This document shows, one piece after another, positions 54,324-64,000 of a stretch of DNA of 64,000 nt. Origin of the DNA: Antilocapra americana (lineage: Eukaryota; Chordata; Mammalia; Artiodactyla; Antilocapridae). Every line of letters begins with the position of its first letter. Position 1 is the first letter of the stretch. The notes beneath the pieces were generated by a model that saw nothing but the letters and a program-made list of their open reading frames with translations, was not told the origin of the DNA and did no database searches. Location of the stretch: positions 31,743,840-31,807,839 of the forward strand of contig ML660201.1 in NCBI GenBank assembly GCA_007570785.1. The letters are read 5' to 3'. Both the position numbers and the translations under genes were made by a program.

Positions 54324-55029
54324 ACTAGGTATCCTCAAAGGAAACACTGACACGCCAACATGGAGCCCAAGCAGTAACCCACCCTCCACGTTAATATGGA
54401 CTGTAACAAGGCCCCAAATCACATTCAGCGAAAGAAGTCCACAGTCATCCTACACAGAATCAGTCATCTTCCTGGTAGCAAGTTCAAGAAACGCAATACT
54501 CCGGTTATGTTTTCTGGCCCCCTAGTAGTGGCAGACGGCGTTGTCCCAAGCAACATCAGAAGACTGAGGCAGGATTTCTCCCTTCCTCCACTAGAGGCTG
54601 CCAGCCTCAGCTGCCTGGTAATGAAGAGGGGTGGAGGTGGGGGAGAGATTAACTGCTCCTTCCCTTTGCAGGTGACTTCTGCCCTTATCTCCATGAATAT
54701 TCTGGGATGTGGATAAGTTTTGTGCCAGCGACATCTGATCAACACTGTGTACTCATGCAGGGCCCAGAGCACAGATGGCTTTTTCTGAGTAGGCCTACTC
54801 CTGTGCCACCTTTAAACCCTCTCAGGAGGAGACTCTTTCAGAGTCTATGTGGCTCTATCTGACTCTTTTCCTCCTTGTGGCTTTTTATATCCTAAGTGAA
54901 AGGGCATTTGAGAAAATATCATGAAAGGAATGAAAATGAAAAGATACCGTATTAGAGTTTGGGAGATTGGGGCTAATTTGGTGCTGGGGGTAAATTTATA
55001 AATTTAAATGCTTACAAGAGAAGGGGGGG
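54324..55029. other. Unassigned sequence
   Basis: About 700 bp, GC-richer at 54500-54700. Overlapping open frames on both strands (54241-54525, 54396-54716 plus; 54464-54772 minus) match nothing that I recognise. Confidence 0.5.
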
Positions 55030-56655
55030 AAGAAAAGATCTACAAATCAATGACCTAAGCTTCTAACTTAAGAAACTGGAAAAACAGCAACGTAAACCCA
55101 AGATAAAAGGAAATGACAAAGAAAGAAGCAGAAATCAGTGAAATACAAAACAGATTAAAAAAATACATAAAACCAATTATTTCAAAATTGTTTCTTTGAA
55201 GAGATCAATAAATTCACAAACCTCCAGCTACACTGACCAAAACGAGAAAAGACACAAATTTCAGTACTGGGAATTAAAGAGAGAGTATCACATTAAAAAG
55301 ATAAGACAAACAATTTAGATGAATGGAAAAATTCTTGAAAAAGTACAACTTTATAAAACTGACAAAAGCTAAAGAGAATACTTTGGTAGTCCTGTATTTA
55401 TCAAATATATTAAATTTATCAAAAGCCTTCCCACAAAGAAAACCTAAGTCTAGGTGGTTGACTGTTCAACTCTACCAAACAGTAAGAAATAATTAATACT
55501 AATCTCATACAAATTTTTTCAGAAAGAAAAGAGACAGAGAGAGAGAGAGATGAGCCTATTTCCTAACATTTTATGAGATCTGCATTTCCCTGATAACAAA
55601 TCCAAATAAATGTATTTCAAGAGACATCTACAGATCAGTATTCCTCCTGAACACAGATGTAAAAATTCCTAACAAATATTAGTAGGTTGAATGTAGAAAT
55701 ATATAAAAATGATAGCACATCATGAGCAAGTGAGGTTTAGCCTAGGAATACAAGGTTCATTCATCCTGAAATCAAAAAAACTAAAAGAATGAAGAAGGAA
55801 AAACATATGATAATTTCAACAAATGCAGAAAAAGTATTTTTAAAAAATGAGATCCCCATTATTATAAACAAATTAGGAAGGGTAGGAAACTTTTATAATC
55901 TCAAAAAGAACATCTATAAGAAGTATATAGCTGACTTAATGGCAAAAGATCATGTGCTTTCTCCTTGAGTCTGGCAAAATGGCAACGATGTCCACTCTTA
56001 CACATCTATTTAACATTTTATTTGAGGATCTAGCCAGTATACCAAGACAAAGAATAAAAGAAAAAAAAGAATGCTTATTGGAACAGAAAAGTAAAAAAAA
56101 TAAGAAGACTGACGATTACCAGGTGCTGGCAAGGATGTGGAGCAACTAGAATTCTATGCGCATAGCTGGTAGAAGTGTACTATCGTACAATTACTTTGGA
56201 AAAGAATCTGGCAGTTTCTTAAAAAGTTACATACCACATGGCCCATCTATTTCACTTTTAGGTATTTTCCCAAAAGAAGTTAAACATTCACACACAGATC
56301 TGCATAAGAATGCTCATAGTTCCTTTATTTTTATAACAGCCAAAAACTAATAACTCACATGTCAATCTACAGGAAAGTAGACAGACAAATCGTGATCTAC
56401 TTATTCAATTGAATACCACTCAACAACAAAAAGGAAATGTCCTGATAGACTCAGCAGTGTGGATGGACTTCAAAAACATTAAACTGAGTAAAAGAAGCCA
56501 GACCCCAAAGATAACATACTGTATGATTTCATTTATTATAAATTCTTCCAGACACACAAACCAGATCTAACATGCTAGGTAGCCGATTAGTACTTGACTG
56601 GGGTTGAGGATGGAGATTTTATTATGAAAAACATTTCTATGGTTGATGAAAAGTA
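55030..56655 (+). mobile_element. Old L1 LINE, ORF2 to 3' end
   Basis: About 1.6 kb of strongly decayed L1 in order: GAAATCAGTGAAATACAAAAC, CAACTCTACCAAACAGT, ACATCATGAGCAAGTGAGG, ATGATAATTTCAACAAATGCAG, CAAGGATGTGGAGCAAC, AGTGTGGATGGACTTC and ATGATTTCATTTATTATAAATTC. There is an (AG)n stretch at 55528-55550. No frame is intact. Confidence 0.78.
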
Positions 56656-56678
56656 CAAGGACCTTCCCCGTGGTTCAG

Positions 56679-56934
56679 CTGACGCACCAATACTTTGGCC
56701 ACCTAATGTTGAGGAGTCAACTCTTTGGAGAAGACCCTGATGCTAGGAAAGATTGAGGGTGGGAGGAGAAGGGGCAACAGAGGATGAGATGGTTGGATGG
56801 GATCATCGACTCAATGGACATGAGTTGGAGCACACTCTAGGAGATGGTGAAGGAAGGACAGGAAAGTCTGGTGTGCTGCAGTTCATGCTGCTGCAAAGAG
56901 TTGGACATGACTGAGCGACTGAACAATAACAACA
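56679..56934 (+). mobile_element. BovB 3' fragment inside CHR-2
   Basis: 5'-truncated BovB from CACCAATACTTTGGCCACC to GGACATGACTGAGCGACTG and an AAC-rich tail. It interrupts the CHR-2 head after GGTTCAG, which resumes with CAGTGG. Confidence 0.9.
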
Positions 56935-57237
56935 GTGGTAAACAATCCACCTACCAATGCAGGAAATACGGGTTTGATCCCTGGTCCAGGAACATCCCAC
57001 ATGCTGCAGAGCAACTAAGACTATGAGCCACAACTATTTTTTTTTAATTGGAGGCTAACTGCTTTATCACATTGTGCTGGTTTCCACCATATGTCAACAT
57101 GAATCAGCCACAGGTATCCATATGCCCCCTTCCTCTTGAACCTCTCTCCCATCTCCCACCCCATTCCACTCCCCTAGGTCATCACAGAGCACTGGGCTGA
57201 ACTCCCTGTGTCACAGAGAAAATTCCCTCTGGCCATC

Positions 57238-57247
57238 TATTTTACAT
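57238..57247 (+). repeat. Left TSD (tattttacat) of Bov-tA
   Basis: The identical 10-mer is at 57441-57450. Confidence 0.92.
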
Positions 57248-57440
57248 GAAAGTGAAAGAAAGTGAAGTCACTCAGTCGTGTCCAACTCTCTGCGACCCTA
57301 TGAACTGTAAGCCTACCAGGCTCCTTCATCCATGGGATTTTCCAGGCAAGAACACTGGAGTGGGTTGCCATTTCCTTCTCTGGGCGATCTTCCCAACCTA
57401 GGGACTGAACCCAGGTCTCCTGCCTTGTAGGCAGGCACTT
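57248..57440 (-). mobile_element. Bov-tA SINE with TSD, inside L1 3' UTR
   Basis: A minus-strand copy beginning GAAAGTGAAAGAAAGTGAAG and ending in the antisense B-box region (CTGCCTTGTAGGCAGGCAC). The final part of the head is missing (5' truncation). The exact TSD shows a clean insertion. Confidence 0.93.
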
Positions 57441-57450
57441 TATTTTACAT
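57441..57450 (+). repeat. Right TSD of Bov-tA
   Basis: Second copy of tattttacat; see 57238-57247. Confidence 0.92.
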
Positions 57451-57811
57451 ATGGTAATGTATATTTTCCATGCTACACTCTCAGTTCATTCCACCCTCTC
57501 CTTTTCACACCGTGTTCACAAGTCTGTTCTCTATGTCTGCATCTCCAATTGCTGCCCTGCAAATAGGTTCGTCAATACCATCTTTCTAGGTTTCAGACAC
57601 ATGTGTTAATTAATATACAATATTTGTCTTCCTCTTTCTGACTTACTTCACTGCGTAAAATAGGCTCTAGGTTCATTCACCTCATTAGGACTGACTCAGA
57701 TGTGTTCTCTTTTATAGCTGAGTAATATTTCATTGACTATCAGTACCATAATTTCTGTCTCCATTCATCTGTTGATGGACATCTAGATTGCTTCCATGTC
57801 CTTGTATTGTT

Positions 57812-57825
57812 AAAAGTGCTGCAAC
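57812..57825 (+). repeat. Left TSD (aaaagtgctgcaac) of L1 57826-58402
   Basis: Matches aaaagtgttgcaac at 58403-58416 with one mismatch. Together they restore the interrupted antisense L1. Confidence 0.9.
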
Positions 57826-58402
57826 AGCACTGATTCTAATAGCCAGGACATGGAAGCAACCCAGATGTCCATCAGCAGACCAATGATAAGGAAGCTGTGG
57901 TACATATACACAATGGAATATTACTCAGACATTAAAAAGAATAAATTTGAATCAGTTCTAATGAGGTGGATGAAACCGGAGCCTATTATACAGAGTGAAG
58001 TAAGCCAGAAGGAAAAACAACAATACAGTATACTAACGCATATATATGGAATTTAGAAAGATGGTAATGATAACCCTATGTGCAAGACAGCAAAAGAGAC
58101 GCAGATGTATAGAACAATCTTTTGGACTCTATGGGAGAGGGCAAAGGTGGGATGATATGGGAGAATGGCACTGAAACATGTACATTATCATATGTAAAAC
58201 AAATCTCCAGTCCAGGTTCGATGCTTGATACAGGGTGCTCAGGGCTGGTGCACTGGGATGACCCAGAGGGATGGGATGGGGAGGGAGGTGGGAGGGGGGT
58301 TCTGGATGGGGAACACATGTATACCCACGGTGTATTCATGTCAATGTATGGCAAAACCAATACAATATTGCAAAGTAAAAAAAAGAAATAAAGAAGAAAA
58401 AA
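57826..58402 (+). mobile_element. 5'-truncated bovine L1 inserted in an antisense L1
   Basis: About 577 bp in plus orientation: the end of ORF2 (GGACATGGAAGCAACCCAG, '[18 protein letters not shown]'), the 3' UTR with the GGGAGGGAGGTGGGAGG run and the TGTATTCATGTCAATG...TGGCAAAACCAATAC terminus with an A-rich tail. Confidence 0.95.
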
Positions 58403-58416
58403 AAAAGTGTTGCAAC
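58403..58416 (+). repeat. Right TSD of L1 57826-58402
   Basis: aaaagtgttgcaac; see 57812-57825. Confidence 0.9.
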
Positions 58417-59903
58417 GAACACTGGGTACACACATCTCTTTCAATAGTGGTTTTCTCACAGTATGTGCCCAGTAGTGGGACTACTAGGTCATACGGTAGC
58501 TCTATTTCTAGTTTTTTAAGGAATCTCCATACTGGTCACCATAGTGGTTGTATCGATTTGCATTCCCACCAGCACTGCAAGAGGCTTGATGGCCCTTCTG
58601 ACCAGTGTGAGGTGATATCTCATTGTAGTTCTGATTTGCATTTTTCTAATAATGAGTGATGCTGAGTATCTTTTCATGTGTTTGTTGGTCATTTGTATAT
58701 CTGCTTTGGAGAAATGTCTGTTTAGGTTTTCTGTTCATTTTTTTATTGGGTTGTTTTTCTGGTATTGAGCTGTATGAGCTGCTTATATATTACAGAGATT
58801 AATCCTTTGTTAGTTGTTTCCACTGCAATTATTTTCTCCCATTCTGAGTTGTCTTTTAACCTTGTATATTGTTTTTTTTGCTATGCAAAAGGTTTTAATT
58901 AAGTCCCAATTGTTTACCTTTGATTTTATTTCCATTACTCCAGGAGGTAAGACAAAGAAGATCTTTCTGTGATGTATGTCAAAGAATGTACTGTCTATAT
59001 TTTCCTCTAAGAGCTTTATAGTTTCTGGCCTTACATTTAAATCTTTAATCCATTTTGAGTTTATTTTTGTGTATGGTGTTAGAAAATGTTCTAGCTTTAT
59101 TCTTTTACATGCAGCTATCCAGCTTTCCCACCACCACTAGTAAGTGGCTGTCTTTTCTCCATGATATAATATTGTGTCCTCAAAACTAAGGTGCCCATAG
59201 GTGTGTGGGTTTATCTCTGGGCTCTCTATCTTGTTCCACTGGTCTATATTTCTGCTTTTGTGCTAATACCATACTGTCTTAATGACTGTAACTTTGTAGT
59301 ATAGATTGAAGCCAGAAAGGTTGATTCCTCCACCTCCATGCTTTCTCAAGAGTGCTTTGGCTATTTGGAGCCTTTTGTGTTTCCATACAAATTTTGAAAT
59401 TTTTCGTTCTAGTTCTGTGAAAAATACCATTGGTAGCTCCATAAGGATTGCATTGACTCTGTAGACTACCTTGCGTAGTATAGTCATTTTCACAATATTG
59501 ATTCTTCCAAGCCAAGAACAAGCTACATGTCTCCATCTGTTTGTGTTGTCTTTGATTTCTTTCATCTGTTTTTTACAGTTTTCTGCATACCGGTCTTTTG
59601 TCTCTTTAGGTAGGTTTATCCCTAGGTATTTTATTCTTTTTGTTGCAATCATGAATGGGATTGTTTCCTTCACTTCTCTTTCTGATTTTTCATTCTTAGA
59701 AAAGGAAGGGATTTCTGTCTGTTAATTTTATATCCTGCAACTTTACTGTATTCATTGATTAGCTCTAGTAATTTTCTGGTTGAATGTTTAGAGTTTGCTA
59801 TGTACAGTATCATGTCATCTGCAAATAGAGTTCTACTTCTTCTTTCCTGATGTGGACTCATTTTACTTCTTTTTGTTTTCTGATTGCTGTGGCTAGCACT
59901 TAC

Positions 59904-59973
59904 AAGCGTTAGTTACTCAGTTGCGTCCAACTCTGGAACTCCATGGGCAGTAGCTGACCAGGATCCTCTGTCA
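59904..59973 (-). mobile_element. Truncated Bov-tA in antisense L1
   Basis: GTTAGTTACTCAGTTGCGTCC ... GGAACTCCATGGGCAG ... CAGGATCCTCTGTC is the antisense 3' half of Bov-tA. The L1 text breaks at this point and resumes at about 59976. Confidence 0.8.
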
Positions 59974-60584
59974 GCTGAAGAATACTTGCATCCTTGGGGT
60001 AAATCCCACTTAACCAAGATGTATAATCTTTTTAATGTGCTGTTGGATTCTGTTTGCTAGAATTCTGTTGATGAATTTTCCATCTATTTTCATCAGTTAT
60101 ATTGGCCTGTAATTTTCTTTTTTGTGATATCTTTGTGGTTTTGTTATCAGGGTGATGGTGGTCTCGTATAATGAGTTTGGGAGTTTTCCTCCCTCTGCAA
60201 TTTTCTGAAAGAGTTTGAAAGGATAGGTGTTAACTCTTCTCTAAACTTTTGGTAGAATTCACCTGTGAGGCCATATGGCCCTGAGCTTTTGTTTGTTGGA
60301 AGATTTTTGATTCAGTTTCAATTTTGGTGCTTGTGATTGGATCTTTGCCATTAATTATTGAGCCTGAGCTCACACACCACAACTACTGAAGGCCAAGAGC
60401 CCTAGAGCCTGCATCTGGCAACAAGAGCAACCACTGCAAAGAGAAGCCTGTGCACGGCAACAGAAGAGTAGCCCCTACTTGCTGCAACTAGAGATAAGGC
60501 CACGCAGCAGTGAAGAACCAGCACAGCCAAAAATAATAATAATAAAATTATATTAAAACAAGAGAATCCTCTATATGGAACACT

Positions 60585-60795
60585 GGCAAACTGTGGCCTG
60601 CAAGCAGGCTGCCTGGTTTGGTGAGTCAGTTTTACTGGAATACAGCCATGTCCACTTATTTATGTGTTATCTACAACTGTTTTTAAACTATTAGGGCAGA
60701 ACTGAGTAGTTGTAAATGAGATTTTATGGCCTACAAGGTCAGAAATGTTTACTATGTGGCCCTCTACATAAAAAGTTTCTGACACCTGTTCTTCA
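60585..60795. mobile_element. hAT-type non-autonomous DNA transposon relic
   Basis: CTGGCAAACTGTGGCCTGC at one end and AAAAAGTTTCTGACACCTG at the other are degenerate inverted termini. Between them TTTTACTGGAATACAGCCATG and TATGTGGCCCTCTAC are words of an ancient mammalian hAT (Charlie-group) element. The subfamily name and orientation are not assigned. Confidence 0.65.
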
Positions 60796-60814
60796 TCTCT
60801 ATCTTACTTGGGAT

Positions 60815-60915
60815 GATTGGGTTGTAAGGTTGTTTGAATATGTCAAAACCTATTGAACTATATGTTTAAAACACATCTCTTGTAGGCAAATTATACCTCA
60901 ACACAACTGACCTAA
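60815..60915 (+). mobile_element. Old L1 3' terminal fragment
   Basis: TGTCAAAACCTATTGAACTAT...TTAAAACACATCTC...AAATTATACCTCAACAC matches the end pattern of old L1 3' UTRs. Confidence 0.6.
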
Positions 60916-62155
60916 AAGGATTAAGCACTTTGATGAAAATAAATCGTGATGTATAAACAAAATATGAGTTCAAGAAGTCTAAAAGAAAAAGTTAAAACAC
61001 AGACTATAAAACAAAAGAAACAAAACTGAGCTAATAAGTGGACTTTAACAACTGAAGATGTTCTTTCAGATATAATGCATTACTTCTTTCTTTTTAGGCT
61101 AGATTATCCTTTTTTATTGTTGTATAGCTGACTGGAAAATACGGTTTTAGATTAGGCAAAACTTTTAAAAGGCAAGACAACTCCACGGGACCTGTATTAA
61201 CTGTTTTTCAACATCCTCTTTCATTTCCTGTCACTTCCCATCCCACAAGCCATCTAAGGGAAAAGACATGTTTACACAGACAACTACCTCATGCTGTCCA
61301 ACCCAGAGAGAAAAAAAAGTCTCCCCTTATTCCTAATCCTAATGTTCTGAGTAGCAACTAAATTTCTACTTCAAAGTTCATTTTCAGTGAGAATTTTGTT
61401 AAAAATAAAAACTGAGTTTTATAATAGAAAATAATTGTGAAAATAACCTCTTAATAATATGAACTGTAATAATTAAAAATCAAGAATATAAAAAGAGCTC
61501 TGGAAGGATATTGTTTCCAGCTTAATCATAAAATTTGACTAGAAATTCACTATGAAAAACCTGCAGAAAACTAATTTTCAACAAATGTTACTTTTTCAGT
61601 CATCAACAAACATTCCAAATAACTGATGCATAGAACGAAAACTTTCTCATAGTAACTGATAATTTAACACTGAGTTGCTGGGCTATAAACTGACTTAGGA
61701 GTTTAAGTCATGGTATATATAAAACATCACATTCTAATTCAACACTCATTTGCCCATGCTTATTTGTTATGAAAACCACATGTTGGCACTGAAGCATTTC
61801 ATGGTTCATTTGAGACAAACACGCAGAAAATTGTGGGAAACAAACACAGCCCAAGAAGTCTGTCAAAGGCAAGATACTCAACTCCAATGCAGCCTCAGTT
61901 ATGAGGCTTTCTGAACTCTGAAGGTGTCTCTGTGGTCAAAAAGAGGTTTGTCTTAATAAGAAAAACTCCACTGCAGCTGTAACGGGATTCAAAGTATAGC
62001 AACTACTCACCAAGTTTTCATTTTTATCCCCTAAGCTGGAAAACACGGACCCCATTACTTGTTTGTTGACAGAATGTGTGCCAAAACTTTAAATGACATC
62101 TTCAACTACTTACATGTTTAAACTGTGTAAGGTAAAAGCATCTTCTTTTAAAATG
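60916..62155. other. Unassigned unique sequence
   Basis: About 1.2 kb of AT-rich DNA; no gene or repeat is recognised. Confidence 0.5.
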
Positions 62156-62165
62156 TAAAGCATGT
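62156..62165 (+). repeat. Left TSD (taaagcatgt) of twin-primed L1
   Basis: The identical 10-mer is at 63457-63466. The match extends to 13 bases with one mismatch. Confidence 0.92.
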
Positions 62166-63456
62166 TTATTTTTCTAGAATGGAGCTGCAGGAGTTGCTTG
62201 TATATTTTTGAGATTAATTGTTTGTCTGTTGCTTCATTGGCTATTATTTTCTCCCATTCTAAAGGCTGTCTTTTCACCTTGCTTATAGTTTCCTTTGTTG
62301 TGCAGAAGCTTTTAATTTTAATTAGGTCCCATTTGTTTATTCGTGTTTTTATTTCCAATATTCTGGGAGGTGGGTCATGGAGTATCCTGCTTTGGTTTAT
62401 GTCGGAGAGTGTTTTGCCTATGTTATCCTCTAGGAGTTTTATAGTTTCTGGTCTTATGATTAGATCTTTGATCCATTTTGAGTTTATCTTTGTGTATGGT
62501 GTTAGAAAGTGAACAACCCAATCAAAAAGTGGGCCCAAGAACTTAACAGACATTTCTCCAAAGAAGACATAAAAATGGCTAACAAACACATGAAAAGATG
62601 CTCAACAGCACTCATTATCAGAGAAATGCAAATCAAAACCACAATGAGGTATCACTTTACACCAGTCAGAATGGCTGCCATACAAAAATCTACAAGCAAT
62701 AAATGCTGGAGAGGATGTGGAGAAAAGGGAACCCTCTTACACTGTTGGTGGGAATGCAAACTAGTACAGCCACTATGGAAAACAGTGTGGAGGTTCCTTA
62801 AAATGCTGCAAATAGTCCTGCCATATGACCCAGCAATCCCACTGCTGGGCATATACACCGAGGAAATCAGAATTGAAAGAGCCACGTGTACCCCAATATT
62901 CATCGCTGCATTGTTTACAATAGCCAGGACATGGAAGCAACCTAGATGCCCATCAACTGACGAATGGATAAGAAAGCTGTGGTACATATACACAATGGAA
63001 TATTACTCAGCATTTAAAAAAAAATTCATTTGAAGCAGTTCTACTCAGATGGACGAAACTGGAGCCCATTATCCAGAGTGAAGTAAGCCAGAAGCAAAAA
63101 CAACAATACAGTATATTAACACATATATATGGAATTTAGAAAGACAGTAAGGAGAACCCAACATGCGAGACAGCAAAAGGAACACAGATGTATAGAACAG
63201 ACTCGTGGACTCTGTGGATGAGGGTAAGGGTGGGATGATATGGGAGAATGGCATTGAAACATGTTAATTATCATATGTCTAATCAATCGCCAGCCCAGGA
63301 TTGATGCTCGGGGCTGGTGCATCGAGATTTCCCGGGGGGAGGGAGGAGGGAGGAAGGAGGGAGGGGGGTTCTGGAGAGGGAGCATATGTAAACCCATGGT
63401 GATATCATGGCATTGTATGGCAAAAACAATTTAAAAAATGAATATAAAAAAATATA
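62166..63456 (+). mobile_element. Bovine L1 with inverted 5' part (twin-primed) and TSD
   Basis: Positions 62166-62511 carry L1 ORF2 on the minus strand, and 62512-63456 carry the rest of ORF2, the 3' UTR and tail on the plus strand. The inverted piece ends at '[10 protein letters not shown]' and the sense piece starts at '[20 protein letters not shown]'; these are adjacent in the intact stretch at 23.3-23.4 kb. The sense frame 62509-63033 runs unbroken to the end of ORF2 and includes the cysteine/histidine motif C-W-R-G-C-...-H-C-W-W-E-C. One TSD encloses both pieces. Confidence 0.96.
62509..63033 (+). pseudogene. L1 ORF2 C-terminal remnant, uninterrupted
   Basis: This is the last ~170 residues of L1 ORF2 with no stop or frameshift up to the natural end region ('[17 protein letters not shown]'). 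It includes the C-terminal cysteine/histidine motif of ORF2. The start codon shown by the frame is artificial, created at the inversion junction. It lacks endonuclease and RT, so no activity is expected. Its intactness fits a young insertion. Confidence 0.85.
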
Positions 63457-63466
63457 TAAAGCATGT
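63457..63466 (+). repeat. Right TSD of twin-primed L1
   Basis: Second copy of taaagcatgt; see 62156-62165. Confidence 0.92.
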
Positions 63467-64000
63467 ATCTAACTAGTGAATAGTGAAATAGTACTAATAT
63501 AATGGACTCCCTCCTAGAAAGACACTTTACTATACAGACAAATCATCACCATATCAGAATGAGCCCCACAATATCTTCAGAGTACATTTCAGACAACCTT
63601 GTATTTTAAAGTAAGTTCCTCCTAATAATTCTGAATTCTCTGTAACATACCACAGTTAGAGCAAGGCAAAGAACAATGAAGTAGTCAGGAAGCTAAGCAT
63701 TGAGAAAGAATAATAAAACCCACAAGAAAAACATTTTTTTAATGTAAAACCACCTTTTACCATGGTCTCCATAACAACACAAGTTAAATAATAACTGGCT
63801 TCCTTGCTCCTTCCCTAGAATCACTCATACCCTGACCCACCCACTGATCACACAATCCAAATGAACAGACCTTTAAAGAACCCCAATAATTTGTTAAGCA
63901 TTAGGACAGATAAAGAAGTCAAAAGAGATGCAAACCCTTACACTGAAGGCCTTCCCACACTGGGGGGGATACCCAACAAGCTACTGGCACTCCACAGTAC
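63467..64000. other. Unassigned sequence to window end
   Basis: About 530 bp; no gene or repeat is recognised. Confidence 0.5.

Larger units (their letters stand above)
57037..60352 (-). mobile_element. L1 LINE, antisense, inserted in CHR-2
   Basis: The minus-strand L1 has its poly-A as T-run 57037-57045 and its 3' UTR at 57046-57700, followed by ORF2 reaching about 60350 (5'-truncated). ORF2 pieces with the FADD box at 59814-59825 ('[36 protein letters not shown]') and 'KYLGINLPKETKDRYAENCKK' are open at 59670-59861 and 59263-59673. aactatt (57032-57038) and aattatt (60353-60359) may be a diverged TSD. It is itself interrupted by a Bov-tA, a young L1 and a Bov-tA fragment; about 2.4 kb is L1. 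Confidence 0.92.
56658..60548 (+). mobile_element. CHR-2 SINE split into three parts by nested insertions
   Basis: The head AGGACCTTCCCCGTGGTTCAG is at 56658-56678. The next part (GTGGTAAACAATCCACCTACC to ATGAGCCACAACTATT) is at 56935-57038. The final part (TTGAGCCTGAGCTCACACACC to AACCAGCACAGCC and an A/T-rich tail) is at 60356-60548. Joined, the three parts follow full-length CHR-2 order. A BovB fragment (56679-56934) and an antisense L1 (about 57037-60352) fill the gaps. Confidence 0.85.

Noticed and set aside
54241..54772. Overlapping open frames of 94-106 codons on both strands
   Set aside because: Part is Bov-tA antisense and the rest matches nothing; dual-strand openness suggests chance.

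Overview
This window is non-coding, repeat-dominated DNA from a ruminant, most likely a bovid. The diagnosis rests on the repeats: BovB (RTE-type) LINEs, bovine-type L1 LINEs with their characteristic 3' ends, Bov-tA SINEs, and the cetartiodactyl tRNA-derived SINEs CHR-1 and CHR-2. The species cannot be fixed from the sequence alone. I recognise no host protein-coding gene, tRNA, rRNA or CRISPR array. The long open frames are retrotransposon ORF fragments, antisense shadows of them, or products of biased composition. The window is probably intergenic or deep-intronic DNA.

Layout. 1-5.8 kb: BovB and L1 3' fragments, a dimeric Bov-tA, and a BovB with an 11-bp target-site duplication (TSD) that holds a foreign segment. 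5.8-16 kb: mostly unique AT-rich DNA with scattered CHR-1/CHR-2, old L1, a MIR, a polypurine tract and a tiny BovB with an inverted 5' piece. 16-20.4 kb: old L1 interrupted by Bov-tA copies. 20.4-25.3 kb: a long L1 ORF2 fragment carrying a micro L1 tail, fused to an antisense BovB, then a separate L1 with a 14-bp TSD and another antisense BovB. 27.9-33.3 kb: an old L1 holds a mariner, which holds a nearly full-length BovB with an inverted 5' part. 33.3-39.4 kb: L1, BovB, a mariner-type MITE, Bov-tA, an ancient LTR and L2. 39.4-51 kb: largely unique, with a 117-bp L1 tail, a 10-N assembly gap inside a SINE, a BovB with TSD, L2 and CHR-2. 51-54.3 kb: a 2.2-kb BovB with TSD inside an old L1. 54.3-60.6 kb: old L1, then a CHR-2 SINE split over about 3.9 kb by nested insertions. 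60.6-64 kb: a hAT-type relic, unique DNA and an L1 with 5' inversion and TSD.

There is no operon or cooperating gene set. The biology here is retrotransposition: target-primed reverse transcription by BovB and L1, twin priming giving 5' inversions (three cases), SINE mobilisation, and later deletions and duplications. The most puzzling item is the BovB at 4771-5815, whose TSD shows one insertion although it contains a segment from older repeat families. I found no convincing undescribed functional system. Family assignments come from recognising the sequences by eye; no database search was run.
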